Positions 17,540 through 26,360 of a DNA stretch of 64,000 nt are shown here, piece by piece. The notes under the pieces were generated by a model that was not told the DNA's origin, ran no database searches, and worked only from the letters and a program-made list of their open reading frames with translations. Position 1 is the first letter of the stretch; every line of letters starts with the position of its first letter. Source of the stretch: an uncultured Dysgonomonas sp. (GTDB lineage: Bacteria; Bacteroidota; Bacteroidia; Bacteroidales; Dysgonomonadaceae); contig NZ_LT599032.1 in assembly GCF_900079725.1 (NCBI RefSeq), positions 184,948 through 248,947 of the forward strand, written 5' to 3'. A program made the position numbers and the translations under genes.

Positions 17540-17792
17540 AGCTTTTTATTTTTTCTATTATATCATCTAATAAATTTCTCACCGTAGGATAACTTAAACC
17601 TAGGTCTTTAGCCATCTCTTTGAGGCTACCGCTATTCTTCACAAACTTGAGGATAAACTCCTGCTCTTCTACAGGCAAGCGTGCCAATACTGGGAGTGCA
17701 TATAATCCGTGTACTTCTGTGCCGCAATTTTCGCACAGTAAACTTTTTACTTTCAATTGAGCCTGACAGCTCGGGCAATTACATGGTAACAT
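17529..17792 (-). CDS. DUF2089-like zinc-ribbon/HTH regulator
   Basis: 87 residues from the ATG at 17792 (MLPCNCPSCQAQL). Two CxxC pairs (CPSC, CENC) form a zinc ribbon. The C-terminal half (GSLKEMAKDLGLSYPTVRNLLDDIIEKI) is a sigma-like helix-turn-helix. An upstream in-frame GTG at 17810 overlaps the promoter box TAGTTTTGT (17809-17817) and is rejected as the start. It is the first gene of a three-gene operon and probably an autoregulator. Confidence 0.85.
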   Translation of the reverse strand: MLPCNCPSCQAQLKVKSLLCENCGTEVHGLYALPVLARLPVEEQEFILKFVKNSGSLKEMAKDLGLSYPTVRNLLDDIIEKIKSYEK

Positions 17793-17808
17793 AATTTTCT
17801 CTATTTTC

Positions 17809-17842
17809 ACAAAACTAATAATTATTTCAATAATATCAAAAA
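17809..17842 (-). promoter_or_regulatory. Bacteroidota promoter of the DUF2089 operon
   Basis: On the minus strand TTTTTG (17837-17842) is followed after 19 bases by TAGTTTTGT (17809-17817). This is a near-ideal TTTG-N19-TAnnTTTG promoter. Confidence 0.7.
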
Positions 17843-18044
17843 TACAATAAATAATATTTAATATTTATAAAAATAAATTTATATATATACTATTTTTATT
17901 AATTCAATATTAGCTTTTATTTAATTTTATTTTTGAAAAACTATAAGCATCTTACTATTGTTTCTTTTGTAAGTGGAAAAATCCTATGGATATATAAGCT
18001 GCAATTTATTTATCTTTAATCCCGATTATACATAGCATCTATAT

Positions 18045-19385
18045 ATGGAATATTATCATGTTATACTTTTCCTGCTGGCTATAGCCATAGCAATATCAGT
18101 TCTTGCTCCCAGAGTAAAAATACCTTATCCTGTCTTGTTAATGGTTGCGGGCATTGCGGTGGGATTCATCCCCGGCTTTCATTATGTACCTATCGATCCC
18201 GATGTAGTATTCCTATTATTTCTACCGCCCCTGCTTTACGATGCTGCCGTAAATATGCCGTTTAAGGATTTCAAAGCTAATTTTGGAACTATTTCCATGA
18301 TGGCTGTCACATTGGTTTTCATATCTATGATTGCAATTGCCATAGTAGCCCGTTTCCTGATTCCCGACATATCGTGGCCGGTAGCATTCGTTATAGGGGC
18401 GATATTATCCCCACCGGATGCAATTGCCACTTCGGGGATAACCAAAAGCCTGAGCCTATCCCATCGTACAAATACAATTCTTGAAGGTGAAAGCCTGATA
18501 AACGATGCATCGGCTCTTACTGCTTACCGTATTGCCCTCGGTGTAGCTACAGGTGGAATATTTTCGGTATGGGAAGCCGGACTGGAATTTGTTGTTACCA
18601 TACTAGGAGGCTGTCTCATTGGCGCTATTATGGCTTTCTTGTTTGGATATACAGTATCGAGAGTGAAGCTGGAAAGTACAGCCATTGTCAGTCTGAATCT
18701 GATGCTGCCTTTCGTAGCATATCAGTTTGCCGAAGAGCTGAATGTCTCGGGAGTCCTTGCTGTTGTATTTATGGGTGTGCTCATTGCCGGACGTGTACAT
18801 AAGAACAAACTATTGTCGGAGGTCACACGCGGGCAATCACGTTCGGTGTGGAGCATAATCATTTATTTGCTAAGTGGACTGGTTTTTATACTTATCGGAC
18901 TGGAATTGCCGCAGGTGCTTAGGGAGATACCTCCATCATCAGTCATTCCTCTCGTAATTAGCGCCTTTGCCATCTTTGTAATAGCCTTACTCATTCGTAT
19001 AATCGTTGTATTCAGACATAAGTTTAAGCTGGACAAATTAGTTTCTATTGTAAATAGTAATGCATATGAAACTAAAATATCGTCCCGCCGGGCTGAAAGG
19101 ATAAAACATGTGAAGGCTCTTACTTGGAAGGATGCATTACTTATCGGCTGGTCGGGCATGCGGGGGATCGTATCTGTTGCTACAGCGATTGCTTTGCCTG
19201 TTACATTGGATAATGGGACTATTTTTCCCGAGCGCAACAGCATTATATTTCTTACCGTATTAGTTGTTGTATTGATGCTGCTTATACAAGGTATGGGCTT
19301 ACCTTTACTGATTAAATGGCTGAAAATAGAAACCGGCGATGAAGATATGGAACAACAAAAGGCAGAATCTGTCCCCCTCAAATAA
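18045..19385 (+). CDS. Na+/H+ antiporter, CPA1/NhaP type
   Basis: 446 residues with about 11-12 transmembrane segments. CPA1 signatures are LFLPPLLYDAAVNMP near 75, GAILSPPDAIATSGI near 125 (the ion-binding Asp) and ILEGESLINDASALTAYRIAL near 150. SGMRGIVSVATAIALP near 375 is another family landmark. It is shorter than E. coli-type YjcE/NhaP proteins because there is no long cytoplasmic C-terminal tail after residue 440. It exchanges internal Na+ (or K+) for protons. It is a single gene, sharing a bidirectional terminator with the convergent gene downstream. Confidence 0.9.
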   Translation: MEYYHVILFLLAIAIAISVLAPRVKIPYPVLLMVAGIAVGFIPGFHYVPIDPDVVFLLFLPPLLYDAAVNMPFKDFKANFGTISMMAVTLVFISMIAIAIVARFLIPDISWPVAFVIGAILSPPDAIATSGITKSLSLSHRTNTILEGESLINDASALTAYRIALGVATGGIFSVWEAGLEFVVTILGGCLIGAIMAFLFGYTVSRVKLESTAIVSLNLMLPFVAYQFAEELNVSGVLAVVFMGVLIAGRVHKNKLLSEVTRGQSRSVWSIIIYLLSGLVFILIGLELPQVLREIPPSSVIPLVISAFAIFVIALLIRIIVVFRHKFKLDKLVSIVNSNAYETKISSRRAERIKHVKALTWKDALLIGWSGMRGIVSVATAIALPVTLDNGTIFPERNSIIFLTVLVVVLMLLIQGMGLPLLIKWLKIETGDEDMEQQKAESVPLK

Positions 19386-19388
19386 AAA

Positions 19389-19412
19389 AGGCTCCGGATA
19401 GTACCGAAGCCT
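19389..19412. terminator. Bidirectional terminator between the antiporter and the HprK-like gene
   Basis: The stem AGGCTCCGG (19389-19397) pairs with CCGAAGCCT (19404-19412), with one mismatch and a 6-base loop. An A-run lies to the left and a T-rich stretch to the right, so it can serve both convergent genes. Confidence 0.75.
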
Positions 19413-19432
19413 CTCTATATAGTTAATATCTA

Positions 19433-21166
19433 TCATTCATTTATTAGAGTGAATAACTCTTCAGCAGCTTCGCGCGGACCATCTTTTGTCTTGCCATCGA
19501 TAGCGAGCGATGTATGCATCTCTCCTATCTTTACTCCGGCTGCCTTCATATCTTTGAAATATTGGCGAACCAAAGCCTCTGTTTCTTTGCGTTCCTGTAC
19601 AGGTCCGAACGGATTTGCAAAATATGATTTCACCAGTCCCTTTTCGGTTGTAGTTCCTTTTGCTTTACGGGCACCATCTTCAAATACCTGAATGGCATGA
19701 TCCAGATTGTCATAAATAAGGATTTTCTTATCTGCCTCATTATAGTTATTCGCATAAAGGAAATAATCGATCGGATAGCCTTTGGATATAATCTCATAAG
19801 TAGAGATAGGTATTGTAACACGGGCATTAACTTTATCCATATTGGTATATACTCCTTTATCCAACTGCTCGAAAGCATAAGCCGGATCAAGGTCGTCTAC
19901 ACGGACAAATGCTCCGATTTCGGTTCCGTATGCCTTAATTGTACCATCTTTTTCTTTTTTCAGATATCCCATATCATCGAAGATTACACGCATGTGACGA
20001 ATGTAATTCTCATTCAGGGTACGGAATGCTTCCAGACTTTCCGATTTTCCGGCACCACTGTCTCCCATAATGATAATATTGGATTCTTTACCGTTGCGAA
20101 GTACAATGTTTACCATAGCTCCGTGAATAGGTAAACGGCCTGTATCTATCTGCTTCACATTATGCAATGTAAGAAGCATTTTTTTCATATAGCCGAAATA
20201 ATCGATATCATCGCAATAATTAGCATAACCGATAAGAATATCATTCTTTTTATCTTTATAATAGAATGTTCGCTTTTCTTCGTATCCGTCAGGATAGCCG
20301 AATACATATATCATATCGGGTTTTTTACCGATATATTCGGTTTCCGTTGCCAATTCAAACAGATTCGCCAGTCCAATACCATGAACCATAAAATCTTTAT
20401 GAAAATAAACAAAGGTAAGCATATTACCTACCTTGGCGGGAAATACAAACCAGTCATCTTCATTTAGCACAACGTTCACCAATGGATTTTGTTGGTGCTC
20501 CTGAAATATTCCGTCACGGGTATTTCTCTTTGTATAAGAAATATATGGTGGTTGAAAAACAACAGTGCTGATAAAAGGTATAGATGTTAATCCTTTATAT
20601 TCCACCGGACAATTCCAGTTTACATCGTTCAATGTAAGTCCGGCATTGGCTCCGGCTACAGACTGGCGATAAACGCGCGTTTCGTGACCATTGACGGTAG
20701 TTTGTATCCTGCGACCTGTAGATAATACAAGATCATTGAACATATCGTTGGCCTGAATGAAACGGACATTTTGTAATCCATCCCCTACCCTTGTATTTCT
20801 TACAATAGTATAACGTTCAAGCCTTTTCCAGTAAGCAAAAAGCAATTCGGTAACTTCTATAAACAGATGTTTATCTTCAAAGAATTTCGAATATTTATTA
20901 TCAACTGCAATTACTTCATCTATTTCAAATACTGTCAGCAATTTAAAGACTTCTATAAGGGAATCCACTGTTTCGTCTTCGCTACCGAAATGAGTGATGT
21001 AATAGTCATATATGACTCCTTCATCTTTTTTCAAAACCTGTTTAATGAAAGATTCGACAACTCGTCTGAATCCATAACTATTAAGCAGTTTTTGTTTCGT
21101 ATCGCAATATTTGAGCGTAAAGTTAATCATTGCTCTTCCTCTGGAAAGCGTAAATTCGTGTAACAT
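19433..21166 (-). CDS. HprK/PEPCK-like P-loop protein of unknown function
   Basis: 577 residues. The key motif is GDSGAGKSE at 368-376, which resembles the HPr kinase loop (GxSGxGKSE) and the PEP carboxykinase loop more than ordinary Walker A. It is followed by RVIFDDMGYLKKE, with paired Asp for metal binding. The N-terminal 360 residues include an INFTLKY...YGFRRVVESF region and a beta-rich segment with many aromatic residues. No HPr or PTS gene is nearby. It is probably a protein or small-molecule kinase or a PEPCK-fold relative. A promoter-like TACCTTTGC lies on the minus strand at 21225-21233. Confidence 0.6.
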   Translation of the reverse strand: MLHEFTLSRGRAMINFTLKYCDTKQKLLNSYGFRRVVESFIKQVLKKDEGVIYDYYITHFGSEDETVDSLIEVFKLLTVFEIDEVIAVDNKYSKFFEDKHLFIEVTELLFAYWKRLERYTIVRNTRVGDGLQNVRFIQANDMFNDLVLSTGRRIQTTVNGHETRVYRQSVAGANAGLTLNDVNWNCPVEYKGLTSIPFISTVVFQPPYISYTKRNTRDGIFQEHQQNPLVNVVLNEDDWFVFPAKVGNMLTFVYFHKDFMVHGIGLANLFELATETEYIGKKPDMIYVFGYPDGYEEKRTFYYKDKKNDILIGYANYCDDIDYFGYMKKMLLTLHNVKQIDTGRLPIHGAMVNIVLRNGKESNIIIMGDSGAGKSESLEAFRTLNENYIRHMRVIFDDMGYLKKEKDGTIKAYGTEIGAFVRVDDLDPAYAFEQLDKGVYTNMDKVNARVTIPISTYEIISKGYPIDYFLYANNYNEADKKILIYDNLDHAIQVFEDGARKAKGTTTEKGLVKSYFANPFGPVQERKETEALVRQYFKDMKAAGVKIGEMHTSLAIDGKTKDGPREAAEELFTLINE

Positions 21167-21224
21167 AATGTTTTATATATGGTTAAATAAATACAAAAAG
21201 ATTAATTTCCTTAGAACTATCTAA

Positions 21225-21233
21225 GCAAAGGTA
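21225..21233 (-). promoter_or_regulatory. Bacteroidota -7 box of the HprK-like gene
   Basis: The minus strand reads TACCTTTGC, a full TAnnTTTGY match, about 60 bases before the ATG at 21166. No -33 element is clear. Confidence 0.45.
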
Positions 21234-21421
21234 ACAGTTTTTTTTAACTTTTCGGTTATTTTGACACGTTATAAATAAGGCTTATATGTTAAATATTCTT
21301 TTAGAAGTATATAAATTATCTACTCATTTTAGAACTTATATGTACCAACTTTGTTTTATAATAAAGGATAAGCAAATACAATGGATATGAATTATTACAT
21401 ATACATTAAAACAATAATATT

Positions 21422-22480
21422 ATGGCAAATTCTAAAATTACAAACATTCTGGGCGATAAAAGTGAATACCTGCTCGGACATGTAAGCAAAACTATCGACA
21501 AGTCGTTAATTCATGCACCCGAACCCAATTTTATAGATAATATCTGGATAGATTCGGACCGCAACATACCTACATTGAATAGTCTTCAACGCTTATTCAG
21601 CCATGGTAGACTTGCCGATACGGGGTATTTATCAATTCTGCCTGTAGATCAGGATATCGAACATAGTGCAGGAGCTTCCTTTGCTCCAAACCCAATCTAC
21701 TTTGATTCTGAGAATATTGTAAAATTAGCTATAGAAGCAGGATGTAGTGCCGTAGCATCTACTTACGGAGTACTAGGATCGGTAGCCCGCAAATATGCGC
21801 ATAAAATACCATTCGTTGTGAAGATCAATCATAATGAACTACTGACCTATCCTACCGCTTATGATCAGGTACTGTTCGGCACCATAAAAGAGGCCTGGAA
21901 TATGGGAGCAGCAGCCGTTGGAGCAACAATTTACTTCGGATCCGAACAAAGTCGCCGGCAGATTGTTGATATAGCTAAAGCATTCGAGTATGCGCACGAA
22001 TTGGGAATGGCTACAATCCTTTGGTGTTACCTTAGAAATAGCGATTTCAAGAAAGACGGAGTAGATTATCATAGTGCCGCCGACCTGACAAGCCAGGCAA
22101 ACCATATAGGCGTAACCATAAAAGCCGATATAGTGAAGCAAAAGCTGCCTACTAATAACGGAGGCTTCAAAGCTGTCAATTTCTCTAAATGGGATGAACG
22201 TATGTATACTGAACTGGCATCGGACCATCCGATCGATCTTTGTCGTTACCAGGTAGCCAACGGATATATGGGACGTGTAGGCTTGATCAACTCAGGAGGA
22301 GAATCGCACGGGGCTTCCGACCTAAAAGATGCTGTATACACTGCCGTGGTAAATAAGCGTGCAGGTGGGATGGGACTCATATGCGGACGAAAAGCATTCC
22401 AGCGCCCGATGAAAGAAGGAGTGGAACTCATCAATGCTATACAAGATGTATATTTAGATAAAGATATAAAATTAGCGTGA
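21422..22480 (+). CDS. fbaB: Class I fructose-bisphosphate aldolase, DhnA/FbaB type
   Basis: 352 residues. [28 protein letters not shown] and the [13 protein letters not shown] segment are typical of archaeal-type class I aldolases used by many Bacteroidota. Downstream segments [14 protein letters not shown]-like ([14 protein letters not shown]) and [16 protein letters not shown] fit the phosphate-binding loops of the TIM barrel. The enzyme cleaves fructose 1,6-bisphosphate through a Lys Schiff base. It is a single gene followed by a good terminator. Together with the PPi-dependent phosphofructokinase at 35 kb it covers two adjacent glycolytic steps. Confidence 0.92.
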   Translation: MANSKITNILGDKSEYLLGHVSKTIDKSLIHAPEPNFIDNIWIDSDRNIPTLNSLQRLFSHGRLADTGYLSILPVDQDIEHSAGASFAPNPIYFDSENIVKLAIEAGCSAVASTYGVLGSVARKYAHKIPFVVKINHNELLTYPTAYDQVLFGTIKEAWNMGAAAVGATIYFGSEQSRRQIVDIAKAFEYAHELGMATILWCYLRNSDFKKDGVDYHSAADLTSQANHIGVTIKADIVKQKLPTNNGGFKAVNFSKWDERMYTELASDHPIDLCRYQVANGYMGRVGLINSGGESHGASDLKDAVYTAVVNKRAGGMGLICGRKAFQRPMKEGVELINAIQDVYLDKDIKLA

Positions 22481-22519
22481 GCTAAGTCTAGTGTTTTTTA
22501 TTATAGTTGCTGAAGATGT

Positions 22520-22551
22520 CCCTGCACCCCACGTGTAGGGCTTCTTTTTTT
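22520..22551 (+). terminator. Rho-independent terminator of the aldolase gene
   Basis: CCCTGCAC (22520-22527) pairs with GTGTAGGG (22533-22540), with one G-U pair and a 5-base loop, followed by CTTCTTTTTTT. Confidence 0.85.
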
Positions 22552-22610
22552 AATATCAATTTCTATAGCTGCAATCTGATAAATTCATCAAAAGAAGAGT
22601 ATGGATCCGA

Positions 22611-23939
22611 TCAAAATATCATACTGAAAACAGTCCACCCCTCTTTAGTATGATGCTTGAGGTTACCTCCATGTAGCCGCATTATGTAACGGGATATACT
22701 CAGCCCTATTCCTGTCCCCGTATTTTTAGTCGTAAAAAACGGAATGAATATATTTGGTATCACTTCTTGTGGAATAGGTTTGCCATTATTACATACATCT
22801 ATATTCGTTTTGTTGTCGGTATGACCGATCTTTATTTTGATACTTTCATTTATATCTAAAGCTTCAACTGCATTTTTTACCAAATTGACTAATACCTGCG
22901 TAATTTGTGATTCATCAGCATTTACAACCAATGACGATTGAGCGCATTGCAATTCTAAAGATATTCCTTTTTCCTGCATCAATGCCGACTCCAGGCTAAC
23001 GACCTTTTCTATCAGAGGAATCAGATCAAACTCTTCCAGTTGAGGCTTGGGTACTCCCGTAAATTTACGGTACGACTCCACAAACACCATAAGCCCTTTA
23101 GCCGTGGAACTGATGGTTTCGAGAGCATCCACTGTGTTTTGACGAAGATTATCCGATGGGACATCCTGAGATAGCTTATAAGAGAAGAGCAATGTATCTG
23201 TCAGTGATGTGATAGGCGCTATCGAGTTCATTATTTCATGTGTCATCACCCGGATAAGACGTACCCACGACTCCATCTCTTTCGCCTCCAGTTCGTTTCC
23301 GATACTATTAAGTGTAAAGATTTTCATTGTACCTCTTTTCAGTGTTATTTTGGATACGCGCAGGCTGATTTGAGTCTCTTCCCGTTCATTGGCTATTTTC
23401 AGATACTTATTGTCATTTATCTCCAAATTGATGAATGTAGCAGGCAGAGAATCATCTATTACCCTCAATTGGTTTAAATGAGTGAAAACCGGCATACCCA
23501 GCAACTCATTAGTTGCTCTGTTTATTATCAGTACATTGTTATGTTCATCCAATATGATAATTCCCGTAGATACACTTTCTACTATCAGACTCAGAAACTT
23601 TTCATTTTCTATAACTTCTTTACGGGCTTTGGAAAGGATTTCTTTGATCCGGTTCATCATCTGATTCAATTCCTGTTCTCGTTTCGACAGTTTGGTTTCT
23701 GCAAAATTGAATGAATAATCACCATTGTCGAGAGCATTGAGCAGGAATAAAATATTCTGGTTGAATTTTTTATAGTGTTTTTGCAGCCTGTTAATGGAAA
23801 ATACAGCAATCAGGATACACAATGGCCCGTATACATATTCTTTTTCAAGGAAACAGTATGTAGCGGCAGCTACCGAAAGTATCAGCAGCCCTATATATAT
23901 GAAGAGTTTATATTCTATCGATTTAAACATATTTCTCAA
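22611..23939 (-). CDS. Sensor histidine kinase, NtrB-like
   Basis: 442 residues. Two transmembrane helices lie near residues 11-30 and 35-50 with almost no periplasmic loop. A PAS-like segment (120-215, TGIIILDEHNNVLIINRATNELLGM) follows. The phospho-acceptor is H234 in MTHEIMNSIAPI, and the ATPase domain has NLVKNAVEAL and GTGIGLSISRYIMRLHGG. The short input region suggests it senses a membrane or internal signal. It is downstream of the sigma-54 response regulator on the same strand, with a 244-base gap that holds a dispersed repeat. It almost certainly phosphorylates that regulator. Confidence 0.9.
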   Translation of the reverse strand: MRNMFKSIEYKLFIYIGLLILSVAAATYCFLEKEYVYGPLCILIAVFSINRLQKHYKKFNQNILFLLNALDNGDYSFNFAETKLSKREQELNQMMNRIKEILSKARKEVIENEKFLSLIVESVSTGIIILDEHNNVLIINRATNELLGMPVFTHLNQLRVIDDSLPATFINLEINDNKYLKIANEREETQISLRVSKITLKRGTMKIFTLNSIGNELEAKEMESWVRLIRVMTHEIMNSIAPITSLTDTLLFSYKLSQDVPSDNLRQNTVDALETISSTAKGLMVFVESYRKFTGVPKPQLEEFDLIPLIEKVVSLESALMQEKGISLELQCAQSSLVVNADESQITQVLVNLVKNAVEALDINESIKIKIGHTDNKTNIDVCNNGKPIPQEVIPNIFIPFFTTKNTGTGIGLSISRYIMRLHGGNLKHHTKEGWTVFSMIF

Positions 23940-24054
23940 TCATTTTTTTTTCCTGTTTTCAAAGAAACCTTTTACATTAATTAACTATAAAATATTAAAA
24001 CCTGACACATCTGACAGTTTTTTCATCGTTTCTCTCTTGCTGTTTTTGCATCCG

Positions 24055-24089
24055 TTAACTATATATAGTTAAAAGGTAACAAAGGTAAC
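24055..24089. repeat. Dispersed TATATAGTTAA-GTAAC repeat, copy 2
   Basis: A perfect 18-bp palindrome TTAACTATATATAGTTAA (24055-24072) is followed by GTAAC at 24076-24080 and 24085-24089. It lies between the kinase and regulator genes. The following bases (24095-24130, GTTAACAACTTGTATCTCGT) resemble 753-783. Confidence 0.7.
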
Positions 24090-24183
24090 ACTATTTACAG
24101 TTAACAACTTGTATCTCGTATCCTGTATACTTTTCCGTTTTTCACCTATTACTTATCTTTTCCATATAGATGAATAAATCTGA

Positions 24184-25548
24184 TTATAATCCATACTTTT
24201 TCATCTTATTATAAAGTGTAGGACGTGTAATACCCAGTTCGGCTGCTATAGCTGATATATTTTTATCATATTTGCTCAATGCTTTTTCTATGAGTATTTT
24301 TTCCATTTCGTCCAGTGTAATGGATTCTATAATCGCAGCCCTGTCTTCTGTTGCCCGCATATAGAAATCGGAAGGTTGCAATTCTGCCCCATCACATAAA
24401 ATAACAGCTTTTTCTACGGCATGTTCCAATTCACGCACATTACCCGGCCATGAATAATTTTCAAGTTTTGATACAGTCTTTTCATTAAATGCCAAACCTT
24501 TTTTATTATACTTTTTTGCAAAGCGCAATAAAAAGAAGTTGGCTAGTAAAGAAATATCTTCTTTCCGGTCACGCAATGCAGGCACTTCGATCTGAATAGT
24601 ATCGAGACGGTATAATAAATCCTCCCTGAATTCGCCGTTTCTCACCGATTCGAACAAATTACGATTTGTAGCACTTATTAACCGTATATCTACCGGTATG
24701 GGTTTATTGCTTCCCACCCTTACTATTTGTCGCGATTGTAATGCAGTAAGCAGTTTTGCTTGTAATATATAGCTAAGATTTCCTATCTCATCCAGAAAAA
24801 GGGTACCTTTATCCGCTGCCTCAAACTTTCCGGCTCGGTCGGTTCTTGCATCAGTAAATGCACCTTTTGTATGACCGAAAAGCTCACTTTCGAACAATGT
24901 TTCAGTAATAGCACCCATATCTACACTGACAAGGGTTTCCCCTGCCCGCAATGATAATTGATGTATTTTTCGGGCAATCAACTCCTTTCCTGTACCATTT
25001 TCACCTGTAATAAGTACATTAGCATCCGTTTTAGCTACTTTCTCTATCATTGAGAGCAAATTCTGCATAGCTCCGGATTTCCCCCAACATACATCAGAGT
25101 CTTTAGTCAATTCCGAATTCAGGATATCTTGTTTTTCTTTAAGCTTCTTTACTTCCCTCCTCGATTGACGAAGAGCTAAGGCAGATTGCAGCGTTGCTAG
25201 TAATTTTGCATTATCCCAAGGTTTCACCACAAAATCGCTGGCGCCTTCTTTCAGGGCCTTCACGGCCAGTTCGATATCGGCATATGCAGTGAATAAGACA
25301 ACCGGAAGTTCCGGATCGGTCTTCTTTACTTCCGACAGCCAGAACAAGCCTTCATTACCTGTATTTATTCCGGCCGAATAGTTCATATCCAACAATACAA
25401 TGTCCGGATTTTTTTCTCTGAGCATAGAGAGGAGCATATTGGGAGATGATAATAGCGTGACTTCTTCAAAGTAATTATCAAGTAAGATACGCAATGCACT
25501 CAATACATTTTTATTATCATCTACAATCAGAATACTGCCTTTTTTCAT
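24184..25548 (-). CDS. Sigma-54-dependent response regulator, NtrC family
   Basis: 454 residues in the classic three-domain order: receiver (1-120, phospho-acceptor D54, K109), AAA+ activator (about 155-385) and Fis-type HTH (about 415-454, ISAIAAELGITRPTLYNKMKKY). Walker A is GENGTGKE (182-189). The sigma-54 contact loop reads GAFTDA (229-234) instead of the canonical GAFTGA, a variant seen in this phylum. It needs phosphorylation by the neighbouring kinase and RpoN. A likely target is the efflux operon at 42.7 kb, which has a sigma-54-like promoter. Confidence 0.93.
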   Translation of the reverse strand: MKKGSILIVDDNKNVLSALRILLDNYFEEVTLLSSPNMLLSMLREKNPDIVLLDMNYSAGINTGNEGLFWLSEVKKTDPELPVVLFTAYADIELAVKALKEGASDFVVKPWDNAKLLATLQSALALRQSRREVKKLKEKQDILNSELTKDSDVCWGKSGAMQNLLSMIEKVAKTDANVLITGENGTGKELIARKIHQLSLRAGETLVSVDMGAITETLFESELFGHTKGAFTDARTDRAGKFEAADKGTLFLDEIGNLSYILQAKLLTALQSRQIVRVGSNKPIPVDIRLISATNRNLFESVRNGEFREDLLYRLDTIQIEVPALRDRKEDISLLANFFLLRFAKKYNKKGLAFNEKTVSKLENYSWPGNVRELEHAVEKAVILCDGAELQPSDFYMRATEDRAAIIESITLDEMEKILIEKALSKYDKNISAIAAELGITRPTLYNKMKKYGL

Positions 25549-25572
25549 TCCGGAGGTTTATTAGTCAATGGT

Positions 25573-25602
25573 ACAAATATAGAAATTTATTAGTTATGCC
25601 AA
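25573..25602 (-). promoter_or_regulatory. Promoter of the response regulator-kinase pair
   Basis: The minus strand reads TTG (25600-25602), 18 bases, then TATATTTGT (25573-25581). This is a housekeeping-type Bacteroidota promoter 25 bases before the ATG at 25548. Its -33 element lies inside the end of the 25596 repeat copy. Confidence 0.5.
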
Positions 25603-25740
25603 TTAGTAGCTGAAATAATTGTTGTTGCGTGAAAACGTTGGATTCTTTTCATCATATAAGCATTCTTTGTAGAAACTTTTATCATTCGGTTCAAGCCTGC
25701 CGCGCCCTCCCGGGCTTGCCCTCACTTTTGGCATTGCCCA
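25596..25740. repeat. Repeat copy related to the MITE-like element at 60 kb
   Basis: The first 54 bases (from ATGCCAATTAGTAGCTGA through CGTTGGATT) align without gaps, at about 78% identity, with the right end of the 59917-60146 element read on the other strand. Further in, 25697-25738 (CTGCCGCGCCCTCCCGGGCT onward) is nearly identical to 60004-60045. It marks the left side of the mobile region. Confidence 0.65.
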
Positions 25741-26230
25741 AAAGTAAGCAAAAGGCTAGCGCTTCGTTCCTCGGCGACCCACAACCGGTTTATCGGCTGA
25801 AAGGGACAAACGGGCTATCGCCCCGTCCCTTTCTTAGCCGACTGCACCGTGTGGGTACCCCGCCTGCGTCACTAATGCGCAGGGGCTGACGCATATTAGA
25901 TTAGGGGCTTTGCTCCGTTAGTGCGTCAGCCTGCGCCGTTAGCTTCATGGACGGGGTACCCGTAGGATTAAAAGACGAAAAAACGAAAACGTGTTTGAGC
26001 TTATCTGCCAATTCATATTTTACAAAATTATCTTTGGTAGTTAACCTCTTGAACAAAAGGCTGTAAGTGGAATTTTTCAACTAGCGAGGTAACGATTTGG
26101 CAACCGTGCGTTTTGCGCTGTATTTCCTCAAATAACTCACTACAAATCTACACATTATTTCTCAATCCCAATACATATTTTTTTCTTTTTTTATTGATAT
26201 ACATCTCATTCATGCAGGGAATAGATAAGG
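25741..26230. other. GC-rich non-coding left flank of the mobile element
   Basis: About 490 bases. The first part (25740-25970) is much richer in GC than its surroundings and strongly palindromic. The rest (25971-26230) is AT-rich with no gene seen. An 86-codon frame at 25629-25889 runs through repeat sequence and is not credible. Confidence 0.6.
25853..25961. repeat. Large GC-rich nested palindrome
   Basis: Outer arms GGGTACCCCG (25853-25862) and CGGGGTACCC (25952-25961) pair perfectly. Inner arms 25872-25893 and 25922-25942 pair almost fully (CTGACGCA against TGCGTCAG, GCGCAGG against CCTGCGC), leaving a 28-base apical loop. A separate hairpin with AAAGGGAC/GTCCCTTT arms lies just upstream (about 25799-25832). 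Confidence 0.75.
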
Positions 26231-26307
26231 CAACACTTTTTAGAAATTTACTCTTTCCGTATGCGGAAAGGAAGAAATTTCTAAAAACCGCTTGCGGCTT
26301 GGTGTTG
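26231..26307. repeat. Long hairpin with a side stem at the left end of the mobile element
   Basis: CAACAC (26231-26236) pairs with GTGTTG (26302-26307). Inside, TTTTTAGAAATTT and CTTTCCG pair with CGGAAAG and AAATTTCTAAAAA, and the 3' arm carries its own CCGC/GCGG stem. It sits 54 bases past the end of the leftward membrane-protein gene, so it may terminate that gene or protect the element end. Confidence 0.65.
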
Positions 26308-26360
26308 ACGTTCTATTGCCGGAATGTACTTTTGTAAATCAAATAAAAAAAAGAACTATA

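Noticed and set aside
25629-25889. An 86-codon open frame in the left flank of the mobile region
   Set aside because: It runs through repeat sequence (palindromes and the block shared with 60004-60045), has unusual Pro/Arg-rich composition and no recognisable domain or promoter.
25741-26360. Possible CRISPR array in the repetitive left flank
   Set aside because: The repeats are inverted, not direct, with no regular spacers, and no cas gene is present.
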